A model generated the notes under the pieces. That model did no database searches and was not told the DNA's origin. It worked only from the letters and a program-made list of their open reading frames with translations. Shown here piece by piece: positions 1 to 11,300 of a stretch of 24,253 nt of DNA; position 1 is the first letter of the stretch; the number at the start of each line of letters is the position of its first letter. The position numbers were made by a program, and so were the translations under genes. Source of the DNA: Lenisia limosa (Eukaryota > Breviatea); contig LPNZ01006814.1 of NCBI GenBank assembly GCA_001655205.1, positions 1-24,253 on the forward strand, given 5' to 3'.

Positions 1-221
1 AAACCCCAGATCTATAAAGCAAATTTCAGACAAAAATATTTCTCCCACGTGCGTATTCCCAAGATAGAAAAATGTCACATCCAAAATAATATATCATATG
101 ATAAGATATGAAAAGTAGCAACTAGGAAAAGTGAGATTTATACTGAAGCTATAGACTTTGTTAAAAAATGAGCAGGTTTATGAAAACCAAGTTTTATAGC
201 CACATCAATACCAAGGCCTAC

Positions 222-2406
222 TTCCGGAATGTTATGGAAGAAGAAGGCAGCAACAACCAAAAGGAGGCGGCGATGCGAGGGACCCCCAGGATCATTATCG
301 CCTTTTGGTGGAGGAATTACAACAAGCTCTTTCACCTCATCTTCATCATGATCTGATAATGGTCAAAATAGGTTTATAATAACAACAACTGCCACCGGTA
401 TAATAGTATCATATGATATGTGTATATTGCAATGAGANNNNNNNNNNNNNNNNNACAAGTCCGTGCACACAGCTTTCTGCGTGCCTCACCAGCATACCAC
501 AATATTTCATCGATTACAGTTGCAGTGAGATTTGCATATCATTATAATGTTTACTATCAATATCATAAATACTTGATCAAAAAAAAAAAAAAAAAANNNN
601 NNNNNNNNNNNNNNNNNNNNNNNNNNNNNNNNNNNNNNNNNNNNNNNNNNNNNNCTAGAGTAATCTGGGGTCTGAACTTCAACCAATGTTGATGGCCCAC
701 ATTCCTGATCAGGTAAGTGATGAAAGCGGTAACATTCCAAATCGGGTAGTGATGAAAGTTGTATTCCTTTTCTCCATAATACTCACATATTTTTTGCTCT
801 CAGGAAGCAAACAATAATTCTAATTATTGTGGTATATGGAGTCCTAGGTACTATTGAATACTACATTTTATGCACCATAAACCAAAACTTCATATTGCCA
901 ATTGAAGAGGAATTCCTTGAAACAATTAATCTATCATAAATACATGAATATATTCTTTGCTCCTTCACAACTAGGGCTTCACTTCGGTTCGAAAAATACC
1001 GGCAAAATATCGATAGTTTTCGAGGATTTACTGATTCAGTCTTTTGAACCGAAGTGAAGCCGTATTCACAACAAACCTCCAATTCCATAGGAGAAAGGGG
1101 CTGATCATCTTCGTCGAAAGCAGTTCTCCAACTTCCTCGACTGGTGGTGGCAGGCTGAAGCAGGCCCTCTCCGCTGTCAACTGAGGGGAGGAAACTGGGG
1201 GGGGGGGGNNNNNNNNNNNNNNNNNNNNNNNNNNNNNNNNNNNNNNNNNNNNNNNNNNNNNNNNNNNNNATGAACGGAATAATCTGAAACTCCAAAATTG
1301 GAAAAATGATGAAATAACAAAAGCTCAAAATCAAACAAAAAAAAAGCCCAAATCAACTCTGTTGACTAAAACGCACGAGGGTTGACAAAGAAACAAACAA
1401 AGCTCAGGCCAGTCGATTCTATAGCATCCCATGAGGAGTGTAGGGGTGAAGTGATGATGAGGGAGGGGAATCACACCTGGTCAATATTAAAGCTCCACTT
1501 CCGGTCCCAAAAAGACTGAATCCTCGATAAACCCTCGATGATATCGATATTTTCCATGCCATTTAGAACCGAAAGTGAAGCTGCAATACCCCCCCCTACT
1601 GGTCAATCAATCGAATGAAGCTACTGCCAAGGAGAAGCCCAATAGTGACTGGAATGAGGGGTTCAACTGTGGAGTCATTGCAGAAGCATGGTAATTTGTT
1701 TATAGCATCCTTATGTATTTATTTGTTTCCCTAGATTTCTAATGTAAATTATTTCTCTTATTTAAAAAAGTCATTCAAATTATAATAGAAATGAAATTGA
1801 ATTGAATCATTTTTATTCTATTGGTATAACGACCCATCTTATATTTGCCCAAAAAAGGCAACCTTTTCGGGCTTAGTTATGAACTGCTATTATTGAAATG
1901 TACAAGAATTTAAAATTTGTCATTATTGCCCCAAAGAAAAGCTTGCGTCATAGAGACCCAGTTCCCACCTCCAGTAGCTTTTGATATGGTGAACGCAGGT
2001 AGAATAAGAGACCAGAATGTGGCGGCTGTCATGATTCCACAGGCAATTCCCTGGAAAAAGTCATGACAGGTCTTACGGAAAGTTAAATAAATACCAGAGC
2101 TCAATGGGATCAATAGGTACATTTGAATAAAAAGTACAAAACCGTCTGATTTGGTGTTAATTTCTTAAAAAAAACCGCCAGAAATATAGGATGATTTGGG
2201 TTTAACTTTGTTTGAAAAAGACCTTTAAATAATCGATAGATTTCGAGTCTTTTTTTTGAACCGATGATAGATTATTGAGACAGCAACGTGCGCGGTGTCA
2301 ATGTGAGTCCGCGTATACACCCCTCCCCCAACCATGGTTAGTTCAAGGTGTTTGGGCTGGACGTGTTTGAAGAGAAACACCAGGGCTGCTCCCACCGCTG
2401 TCAGTC
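222..2406 (-). CDS. SLC39A11-like: ZIP-family metal transporter, SLC39A11/GufA-like (partial, six exons)
   Basis: Predicted divalent metal (zinc) transporter of a cell membrane. Exons on the minus strand: 2406-2333, 2050-1969, 1666-1600, 1173-1077, 704 to the gap edge near 655, and 352-222. Phases chain 1>0>1>2>0>0>unknown>1. Exon 1 gives LTAVGAALVFLFKHV and exon 2 GIACGIMTAATFWSLILPAF, matching the first helices of ZIP11 (ALGAALV, then GxMxAASxWSL). Exon 3 gives PVTIGLLLGSSFIRLID, the third helix. Exons 4-5 encode an acidic, Ser/Pro-rich loop (FDEDDQPLSPMELE). Exon 6 starts DHDEDE, then RRLLLVVAAFFFHNIPE, the helix-4 metal site of HNxPEG. I end exon 6 at HNIPE before GTAGGC so that the conserved Gly comes from the next exon; reading through inserts a Val. 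The N-terminal start is above 2406, possibly in the 2570-2750 gap; the second half lies beyond position 1. Family assignment is strong, exact exon edges less so. Confidence 0.8.
972..1064. mobile_element. hAT-type MITE (family 1), intact
   Basis: Palindromic element with TIR TAGGGCTTCACTTCGGTTCG and its inverse at the right end. It is flanked by an exact 8-bp target duplication, TTCACAAC at 964-971 and 1065-1072. The 8-bp duplication and TAGGG start point to the hAT superfamily. The right duplication overlaps the 5' splice site of the ZIP exon 1173-1077. Confidence 0.85.
1269..1385 (-). repeat. Intron-3'-end repeat, ZIP gene
   Basis: Read on the minus strand it contains CAACAGAGTTGATTTGGGC, a T-run, TTTTTCCAATTTT and GATTATTCCGTTC. 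It then enters a gap and a C-run and reaches the acceptor of exon 1173. Confidence 0.75.
1489..1582. mobile_element. hAT-type MITE (family 1) copy
   Basis: Diverged copy in the opposite orientation: left end AGCTCCACTTCCGGTCC, inner ATATCGATA, right end GAACCGAAAGTGAAGCT. It lies in the ZIP intron about 12 nt from the donor of exon 1666-1600. Confidence 0.7.
2195..2274. mobile_element. Decayed hAT-type MITE (family 1)
   Basis: Retains TTTGAAAAAGACC, ATCGATAGATTTCGAG and TCTTTTTTTTGAACCG, but the outer TIRs are lost. It lies in the ZIP intron between exons 2406-2333 and 2050-1969. Confidence 0.5.
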
Positions 2407-2902
2407 CTTGGGGTGTAAAACAAAGGAGTTTCTTTTGGAAAAAAAATAAAGGGAATTTTGCAGTAAAACGAAGAAAATTTCAAAGCAATGGAACCTTTTC
2501 ATTCAAACCTACCACCACATATAGTATATCAGAATAGAAATGTCCCCTATATCATATAGCTGCCTACCCNNNNNNNNNNNNNNNNNNNNNNNNNNNNNNN
2601 NNNNNNNNNNNNNNNNNNNNNNNNNNNNNNNNNNNNNNNNNNNNNNNNNNNNNNNNNNNNNNNNNNNNNNNNNNNNNNNNNNNNNNNNNNNNNNNNNNNN
2701 NNNNNNNNNNNNNNNNNNNNNNNNNNNNNNNNNNNNNNNNNNNNNNNNNNCTTTATCTCAAACAGCGTTGGAGTTAAAATTGTCAACAAGAGTGCTGCAT
2801 ATAATATATGTATATGATCATAAGAGTAAAGATATATCATATAATATCATATCATATCATATCATATATATATAATAATTATCATTATCAAATATCATAC
2901 AA
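2407..2902. other. Spacer upstream of the ZIP exon, with gap
   Basis: Holds AT-rich sequence, the 181-bp gap at 2570-2750 and an ATCAT/ATATC microsatellite-like run at 2830-2900. The missing first ZIP exon may be in the gap; a hydrophobic minus-strand reading next to it (AALLLTILTPTLFEIK) is a weak candidate. Confidence 0.35.
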
Positions 2903-3706
2903 ATGAAGAAAACTCAAAAGAAAATGAATCAACAAAAAAGGGAGGGCTCTGCGCTATTATTCTGGAGTATTTATGAAACTGAACGCTTTGTAGATGCGTG
3001 TAAGGCGTTGAAGAAGAAAGCCATCGAAGCTCCCAATAATGTGGAGCAGTACCCAAGAATAAGGGGGGACAGAGAAAGCTCCACGAGGACCTTGAGCATG
3101 CCTTCATCTCGGGGGTTATCGAGTTTGACTGTGTATCGTAATTATTGTAGAGGTTATCCTGTATGTGATTCTTGATTTATTCATTGTATTTTCTTGTTCT
3201 CAAAAGGGAGGGGAACAGGAGGTTCTTGCACCTCCAGCGCATACCAGGTCAACTTTTATAACACAGAGGAACTGGTTGCCACCAAGGGTATCAGAAAAAT
3301 GTGCGGGCAAAAGGGTGGAGTGCTACTTAAGATGCAAGGAAACCAAGGCAGTTTACCCCGTGAAGTGCCTGGTTTGAGTGTGAAATAAAACAGTTATTTC
3401 TTCTTCTCACTTTCTCATCTTCTCTTTTGTCTTAAGTTGAAAAGGGGAGAAAGAGTACCTTCAAGTATTATCAAGGTGGAGGAGAAAGGAACGGAAGCGA
3501 TTGTGTTGGATTCCCAATCTGAGCATATGTTCCTAAACCGGGAAGAGAGGAAATACAGAGCGGATGTTAGTTGTAAATTCATGGGGACGGCCATGAAGAA
3601 GTTTGATCTTTCCAAACAGGATTTCATCAACTTGCACAAGTACGCTATGTTTCGGGTCAATAGTTTTAATTTCGAAGAGGGTGGCAAAACGAAAAAAAAA
3701 AGGTAA
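2903..3706 (+). CDS. Unidentified basic protein, three exons, about 230 aa
   Basis: Three phase-0 exons: 2903-3160 (86 codons from the ATG), 3207-3371 (55 codons) and 3437-3703 plus stop 3704-3706 (89 codons). Introns are 46 and 65 nt; the second has a long pyrimidine tract before CTTAAG. I did not recognise the family. Exon 1 starts with a Lys/Gln-rich stretch (MKKTQKKMNQQKREG). Exon 2 is cysteine-rich near its end (CAGKRVECYLRCKETK, then VKCL). Exon 3 reads like a folded domain (IIKVEEKGTEAIVLDS, ADVSCKFMGTAMKKFDL) and ends in GGKTKKKR. AAG|GTAATG at its end could be a donor instead of a stop, followed 46 nt on by another open exon (3742 onward), so the C-terminus is uncertain. A second frame is also open in exon 2. 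The gene converges tail-to-tail with the minus-strand gene ending at 3935. Confidence 0.5.
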
Positions 3707-3934
3707 TGAGTAAATATGAATGCAGCCAGATAAATCATAATGAACTAGGAGGAGATTTGGAGGAATTGGAACCCAATGTCGAATGCAACGAGATGTTCAA
3801 TGGCAAGAGATATTTGTCTCTTTATTAAAGATTTAAACCTGATAACACTGAAGATACCCCTTCCTCTTTTGCATAAAACAATCAATTCCTAAAATAAGAT
3901 GCCCATACCTTTCATCTATACGGGGGAAGCAGCG

Positions 3935-5042
3935 TCATTTTGAGTACAACTCGCAGGAGAGAAGTGTATAATTTAGTTGCTGTTGATGAAGAGCTCTTAA
4001 GAGGGACTGAAGCGAGTGATCTTCAAGGGTTTTTGATATTCCTCGATTGTATTCCCTGGTTCGCCTTTGCTGCTTCTTTCTGACTTCTATTGGTGCTAGT
4101 TTTCTTGAACAGAAGTTTTTCAGCTTGTCAACTGGAAGGACGGCTTTATCCAAAGTTTCTGCTGGAAGAAGAATAAAAGGAACCGGTATAACTACCCCAT
4201 GCTCCTTCCCTTTTTCCATTCAGTTTTCTTCCCTTTTCTCTGCATACAAAACGTATAATAAATGTAAAGAAAAAATGATCAAGAAAAACCAGGAAGGTTG
4301 AAGGCTCGAAATTGCAAGGTGTTATAGTCCCAATCGTGTTCTTCTCACCCCTTTGCAGCATGACGAAGGAAATACTACATAGAGGCATCAGCCTCATGAA
4401 GAGGAGCGGACTAGGCTTCATTCATATGGTGTGAGGGACTTTAATCACGCTTTTTTTGTTTTGAAGTTGTAAAAAAAAGGGAAAAAATGGTGGCAAAAAT
4501 AAGTTCGTACTGTGATGTAAAATAAGTTCTTACTCCGAAAGAGGCTGTAGCCCGTACAACACGTTCTTTTACCGAAATCAAACCACCTTTTGTACAGTCT
4601 CCTCCTTGATCAGGGTATTCTTCAAACTTTTCTGGCAAATGATTGGGGAGGGGACATGTGGACCATTCCAACAACTTGTCCAAAATGGTGTTTAAATTGG
4701 GATGTTTGGCAAATGATGGGAGTTTTTTTTTTTGATAAGAGAAATAATATACATTAGAAATCTAGGGAAATGGGGGTCTATAATCATATATACATCCTAG
4801 GGATAATAACTTGTTTGTATTCATATATCCCTAGAGTCATGTATTACTAACTATTTCCCTTATTCTATGTTTTGTTTTATTTTATTATTTTGTTGTTTTA
4901 ATTCACTTTCAAGGGTGTCTCCACGATACAATGGTACTTCAACTCCCTCAGGAAAGTCATGGATGAGGTGAGCAAGATATATTCCCCCGTCCATATGGAT
5001 GAGATCATGGGACCAATAATCCAGCTTAATAACTGTTGGCAT
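3935..5042 (-). CDS. Unidentified protein, four exons, about 180 aa
   Basis: Exons on the minus strand: 5042-4938 (ATG start, MPTVIKLDYWSHDLIHM...), 4674-4534, 4415-4349 and 4161-3935 with a TGA stop. Phases chain 0>0>1, and the last exon follows a good acceptor with pyrimidine tract (TTATTCTTCTTCCAG). The last exon is the best supported: it encodes LPVDKLKNFCSRKL, a basic patch RKKQQRRTREYNRG and ends CELYSK. Exon 1 contains IYLAHLIHDFPEGVE; a second possible donor at 4907 would add ten residues (VPLYRGDTLE) but breaks the phase with exon 2. Exon 3 is the weakest, with a poor acceptor. I did not recognise the family and see no signal peptide. The start lies 283 bp from the start of the seipin gene on the other strand, so the two may share a promoter. 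Confidence 0.45.
4735..4772. repeat. Dispersed repeat shared with 1728-1763
   Basis: ATAAGAGAAATAAT then ACATTAGAAATCTAGGGAAA matches the reverse complement of 1728-1763 almost exactly. The second copy is next to ZIP exon 1666. The wider element is not clear. Confidence 0.5.
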
Positions 5043-5084
5043 TACTATGAACTATGATAAATGTACAACATTATGTGTTATTAA

Positions 5085-5166
5085 TAGGGCGTCGAAAAAC
5101 ACTGGTAAAATATCGATAGTTTCGAGGATTTATGAGATCAGTCTTTTTTCAAACCTAGGTGAAGCC
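5085..5166. mobile_element. hAT-type MITE (family 1) copy between divergent genes
   Basis: Starts TAGGGCGTCGAAAAAC, contains AAAATATCGATAGTTTCGAG and ends AGGTGAAGCC. It is directly followed by the perfect palindrome at 5169. Confidence 0.75.
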
Positions 5167-5168
5167 AT

Positions 5169-5252
5169 GGATACTAATGGTAAATGTACAATATTGTGTT
5201 TTATGAATATGGATTCATAAAACACAATATTGTACATTTACCATTAGTATCC
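5169..5252. repeat. Perfect 84-bp palindrome (two 40-nt arms, 4-nt loop)
   Basis: Left arm 5169-5208 and right arm 5213-5252 are exact reverse complements around ATGG. The arms start GGATACTAATGG and end TTTTATGAAT. A diverged single copy of the arm, ATAAATGTACAACATTATGT, lies at about 5057 on the other side of the MITE. Confidence 0.9.
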
Positions 5253-5325
5253 AGATTCACTTCGTCGATACTGGAGCGTTCTTTAATATTGTCAATTCGT
5301 ATCCAATACTGATATACTGCAGGTT

Positions 5326-8300
5326 ATGATTCCGACGTTCAAACCCGTATTCGTGTTCCTTATTCAAGTTTTTCTGGTGGGATAGGGGCAAACAGAACCA
5401 AAGAATTTAATAGGCTTGTTTCTATTTTATTCCTGAAGCTTGAGTCCAGTTTTCCGTTTGCCTACTCATTTTGCAGGCGATATAATAAGACACAATTTCA
5501 ACGAAAATCTTATTACTTACTCCTTTCACAGGTGATATTATGCTTGCGCTTCACTTCGGTTCGAAAAAGACCGTTGAAATATAGATAGCTTTCGAGGATT
5601 TATCTGGACATTCAGTCTTTTTTCGAACCGAAGTGAAGTCCTAATTACACTCATACACAACTTCCATTGGACTCCTTTTTACTAATACTAATACACAAAT
5701 CTAACGGTATTCTTTTTACCTGCTCATTCCTTAGGTGACATTTATCATGACAGTTACGAGCGTCTTCACTTTTGCCGTCGTTTACGCCGTCCTGGTACCC
5801 GAAGTTCACTTTCAGAGGAGTGTTTATTTTGACTACTCGTGGGGTGAGGGATATCACTGGTGGAGTGGGGGTGGGGTGTGAAGTGTTTGTTTCGAATGAA
5901 AAAGCGGTGCTGCAGAAGCGGCAGGTCTGGACTTTATTATTTTGTTATTCTCATTCGATTTTGGGCTTTTTTTGTTTTATTAATTTTCACATGTTACCCC
6001 CCACCCCCAGGGAAAGGGCTGCAGTTGGCTCCGTGGACTTTACAATGACAAGCCACGAACTGAACCTTCTCATGCAATCAGGTGTGTGTATGATACAGTC
6101 TGGAAAATATCGATTTTACAGAGTAATTCAGTCTGTTTTTTAAACTGAAGTGAATCCCTACCCCCTCTTCTAACTCTTCAGACTCGCTTGGTATAGAGTC
6201 GGCTCTGCCAGAACACAAACATTTCATGAGACCTGAGTATGCACTGTGCACCCCATATATTCTTGTTTAAACATAGATACATAATCATCTGATAAATATC
6301 GATATGAGGCATATTTGGGCTTCCCTACGGTCCGAAAAAGACCGGTCAAATATCGATATTCATCGAGGATTTATCGAGAAATTNNNNNNNNNNNNNNNNN
6401 NNNNNNNNNNNNNNNNNNNNNNNNNNNNNNNNNNNNNNNNNNNNNNNNNNNNNNNNNNNNNNNNNNNNNNNNNNNNNNNNNNNNNNNNNNNNNNNNNNNN
6501 NNNNNNNNNNNNNNNNNNNNNNNNNNNNNNNNNNNNNNNNNNNNNNNNNNNNNNNNNNNNNNNNNNNNNNNNNNNCAGGTGCCAGAGATATGGGTGAGGG
6601 TGTGGAATAAGAAGATGTGATTTCCATTGAACTGGGTTGAGTTATCGTTGATGGATAATTATTGAAATTTTTATCATTATGGTCTTCTGCTTCAGGGCGA
6701 GTTTTGGGAAACTGTATTACTATATACTATTACTATGTTTCAAATATGGTAATATATTTGCGTTTTTTTATTTTCAATTCTGGTTTTCAAATGCATATCG
6801 ATATAAACTATTGAATCGTACAATTGAGTTACTTCTACCTAGGACAAAAACAAACAAAAATCACACACCCCTCTTCAGCTATTTTTTTTTTTTTTTTTGT
6901 TCCAATTCCCCTAGGCGTATTCATGATCAACGCCACCATCAAAGACGTAAATAAGAAACCCATCGCTAAGTCAATAAGACCTGTGGGAGGATGGGTGTAT
7001 TGCGAAGGGATTATGAGGTGACCAAGATGCCAGTTCACCTATCTGTTGTTGTCCCCTTTCTGCTCTCCATTATGACACTTCCGCCCTCCCCATAAAATTC
7101 TTTAAGGATACATTCGTCCTCCCTTTGAACATACTTCCGCCCTCATATAACCCTTTGAACATACTTCCTATAATATATAATCTTTTGTAACATTTATCGA
7201 TGTAGTCGTCCCTACTGTGGAGGTCCGATATAGTCAGCTTTGTCTCGTCAGTGTTGAAGCTTCCCTTCGTTGTCCTTGGTAAGCAGAAAGCTGTGTACAC
7301 AGAGTTATAAGGCAAATGATTGGGTGAATTAATATTATTTATCTCTTATAATCGTGATGGTGTGGATAGCTTCAGCCAGATTAACCTGATTTTATATTTC
7401 TCATTGCTAAATGTGATATGTACATTAAAACTGTGAAATTTCTCCTTTTAAGTAGCTGGGAGCACGGAAGGAAGCTGTATACATTTAAAGACTGTTTTAG
7501 AAAGAAAACCATTTTATACTTTTACTGTGTTATTATAACACTTCCCCAGGCGTGGCAGATGAGCGGCAAATGTTGACCATTCCCATTTTTGAGCACTTTG
7601 TGGATATGAATGTGAGTCTGAGAGAGGAAACAATAATAAAATAATAAAAAAGGTTATCAGGGAATCTTCTTTTTCATCTTTTTGTTTTCTTAGCACCCCC
7701 ATACCCTTACTATGTTTTACTCCCTTTCTCCCAAAATTAAAAAAACACATGAAACATTTTCTAAGAATTGATAGAATCTAATTATGACTTTTTTGAGTGT
7801 CTTCTTTCACTTCCCAAGGCCCTTCCATTCGCCAAACTAGATGTGGAACTGACTTTCCCCTTCGGTATGCTGGCTGATTATGTTGGCTGAATATGTTGGC
7901 TTTTATAACTGAGGAGAAGCGGGTGGGGGAGAGGGTAAATCTTGCTTCAGTTTGAAAAAGACCGGTAAAATACCGATAGTTTTCAAGGATTCATCGAGAA
8001 ATTCAATCTTTTTTGTACCGAAGTGAAGCATTAGTTATGTCAGATGGATGGCATCACTCTGTTGCTCTAAAAATTGTGAGTTTATTGATGAATCCGTTTA
8101 CGATATGATATACTGGTATTACAAGTACTATAATTGTTTTGTTATGGGATCGGTGGAGGGGGGGTGAGGGGCATTTTCTCCATAATCAGAAGGATGCTTT
8201 TGCTCGTTTTGTTCTCCTTTTCATCAAATTCTATGTCTTAAAAAATTTCACGATTTTTTTTTCATTTATGAAGAATTTTAAGGTGATAGTGTCAAATGTG

Positions 8301-11300
8301 TTGTGTTAATGAACATCATTTGAACTCCATCATTATAAACAACACTCCCATCACCCTCCACTATAATTATACGGCCCTTAATGAGGAATACGTCGGGAGA
8401 AGGGGACCTTCAGCCAAGATGGGCCTGACCCCTTCCACGAAAAAACTCGCGAACGATATTTGAAGGATTAATTAATTTATGGCCGTCCATTCAGGTCACA
8501 ATGTGCCACACCGTGAAGCGCAATCTTCCATGCCCCCTGAAACAATCACTACCCTCTGGCAGAGCTGTTGGTTTGTATGTCATCATTAATGACTTGGGAC
8601 AATTACAGCATAGGATTTTTTCTGCCATTTTGATAGAGTAGTCATTCATTCGCTGAGAAAAATTGCTGCTGAATGGGTTTTCGCTGGAGAGTTAGGGAAA
8701 AGGAACACCAATCGTTCACACTCCATATTTACAAAGTCGGGGCAGAGTTTCAGAGTGAGTAGGTCGATTTCATAGGCAGGCTGAACTATTAGAAATGTTC
8801 TGATGTATTCGTTGGGGTGGAGGCAACTAGACCGCCTCTCATCCTCGACTTACACGGAGAACCACCCCCCCCCCCCNNNNNNNNNNNNNNNNNNNNNNNN
8901 NNNNNNNNNNNNNNNNNNNNNNNNNNNNNNNNNNNNNNNNNNNNNNNNNNNNNNNNNNNNNNNNNNNNNNNNNNNNNNNNNNNNNNNNNNNNNAGTGAGG
9001 GTAAGTCTCTAGAATGTGGGTTTGACGAATGTTTGGTTATTAATAATAAAAAAAACCACAAGGATATTTTAAGATGACAGAGGAGATGAAAACACAAAAA
9101 CAAAAGCATAAAATAAAATTATTTTGTCATAAAGACAGCCCTGGAGCAGTATCACCTTGAAAGTCTTGTTTAAACTTATTGTCATTTTGCTTTGCTTGTT
9201 GTTTATATGATCATCGCTTTTTACCACCCGTCTTGCGTGATTATTTTTTACCAACCTCCAGGTTTACCCATTATTATTTATGATGCCAAAATCGAGGTGT
9301 CTGCCCGCCTTTCCCCAATACAGTAGGCTTTTTTTAGGCCTCCTGCTTGTGCAAAATGAGATAATATAGTAAAGTAAAATCCGCTACCCTCATATTCCCG
9401 TCACCTCCCCCCCCCCCCNNNNNNNNNNNNNNNNNNNNNNNNNNNNNNNNNNNNNNNNNNNNNNNNNNNNNNNNNNNNNNCCTCTCATGGGCAGTATTTG
9501 TCTCTTCTGCTACCACCATCCAATTTATTTCCTTTGTACTCTTCGTCTTGCCCCATTCTAACCAGGTTAGTTGACTGTTTTTAGTTTTGTTTTTCTTGTT
9601 CACATCACTGTTTTGAATGGTTAAAGAAATTATGTCATTGTCCCATCAATTTTCCGATAACACTTCGAAGTAATTTTCTCCCTTTTCTTGTGAGTGTTTA
9701 AAGAGATGCAAGATGCTTAATAAATAAACTATTTGTATTACAGCGAATCCTTCTTACCACTTTAGTCTCACACCAATCCCCTTCCAAGCAGTTTCCCGTG
9801 AGTGTTTTGACAGGCATTTTTTGATAGTTATGACAATGCCAATACTATTTCAGCGTAGCTCATAGCTAAATATGATATATGCTGATAAATATGATGGTTT
9901 TATCAGTGCAACTTCGGAATTCTTGTTCTTTTACTCTTTCCTTTTCCAAATAAATTTTCTTTGAAAATGAATAACCGCCCCGTTGTTTTGACAGTTTAGC
10001 TCTGCTGCAGATGACACAACTTCTGAAGCTGAACGTAAGTTTTGTTTTTTGTTATTGTTTTTGTAATCACCATTTATCACCTCACCCACCCCCCTCCCCC
10101 ATTGTTCTACATTTGCACCATTTAAAACTATTTTTCGAATCACTTTATATGATATATTGAGAACAATTTTCTCATTTTCTCAGGTCTGCCTCTCTCAGAT
10201 TCGTTGTTTCTTGACCAAAATGACCCACAGTTACAGTTCTTTTTTTGTTTTGTTTTTGTTTTGTTTTCCATTTTATTTGTTTAATCAACCAAGTTGATTT
10301 TGAGTTTTTTATTTTATTTTATTATTCATAAATTTCCCATTAACCCCGCTCCCCCAGGCGATACGTTCCAACGACGGCCTTACACAGTACCCCGTCGAAG
10401 TCTCAGCCCAGTTCTTTCGGATGTCAATATAGAGGCGCCGCCGTCACCTGAAACGGTTTCTGGCCCTGCAGTGGGAAGGAGCAGAGAACTTAGCAACCTT
10501 CTTTTTTCTAGAACTACACTTTCGGTTCCAAAATCGACTGACTTTTCTATCAATCCTGGAAAAATGTAGATATTTTGCATGTCTTTTTGAACCAAAAACG
10601 AAGCTCTATTATTTACATTGTTGAGCTTGTATTTATCAAGAAATTACAGCGTGACATATGAAAACCAAAATAAAAAAAATTACCGAGTGTGGAGGTCGTA
10701 TACAATTTTCTTTGACGGTTCATTGAATACAAATTTAATTGCTCCCACACTCACATAGTATACATACAACACATATACAGTCGTCAACAAGATTCCAGTT
10801 GCGCTTGCCTGATGAGATATTCCCCTTTCCTATTTGTCATTTCCCAACATATTGATCTCCGATGTAAAGAATCATTGTTTTATAGGAGGAAAGCTTGGAA
10901 GATCTTCTATCGGATATACCTATGACCCAGGTGGGACTTTACGGTTTTGGGAATTACTCTTCTGTTAAGAAAACTTTTTTTTTTGCGATTCACACATTCC
11001 ATTTTTCTCCATTTTGTTTACTTGTTTTTTTATCGCAGTTTCCCCTTGTTGGATATTAAGGTGGTGAATTGATTGATACTTTGAAATGGCAAAAGTCATA
11101 AAGTAACTGAACCGATAGTGGTGTTAATTGAACTCCTAGTCATCATCTGACGGAAACTTGAGTCAATGTCAATGAAAATGAGAAATGTTGCGAGATAAAA
11201 CCAGACATCAGCTGTTTTTTTCACATCTCAATAATATTTCAAAATAAAACCTCCATATCCATTGCTTTTGTGTGCTTTCTGTTTCGGGTATCCATCCCCA

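Larger units (their letters stand above)
5043..5325. promoter_or_regulatory. Divergent intergenic region, probable bidirectional promoter
   Basis: Only 283 bp separate the start codons of the minus-strand gene (5042) and seipin (5326). The space is nearly filled by a MITE (5085-5166) and the palindrome (5169-5252). No clear TATA box was seen; an upstream noncoding exon for either gene is possible. Confidence 0.4.

Noticed and set aside
5772-6143. 123-aa single-frame plus-strand ORF
   Set aside because: It reads through a seipin intron; the real coding parts are 5735-5838 and 6011-6081 in a spliced frame.
8496-8571. GC-richer block between TCAG and GTTTGT in a seipin intron
   Set aside because: Not needed for the protein, no frame resembling seipin, and flanking exons already join in phase.
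10185-10236. Exon-like stretch in seipin (LPLSDSLFLDQNDP)
   Set aside because: Its possible donors are phase 2, which would frameshift the next exon; 9995-10034 joins 10358-10470 directly in phase 1.
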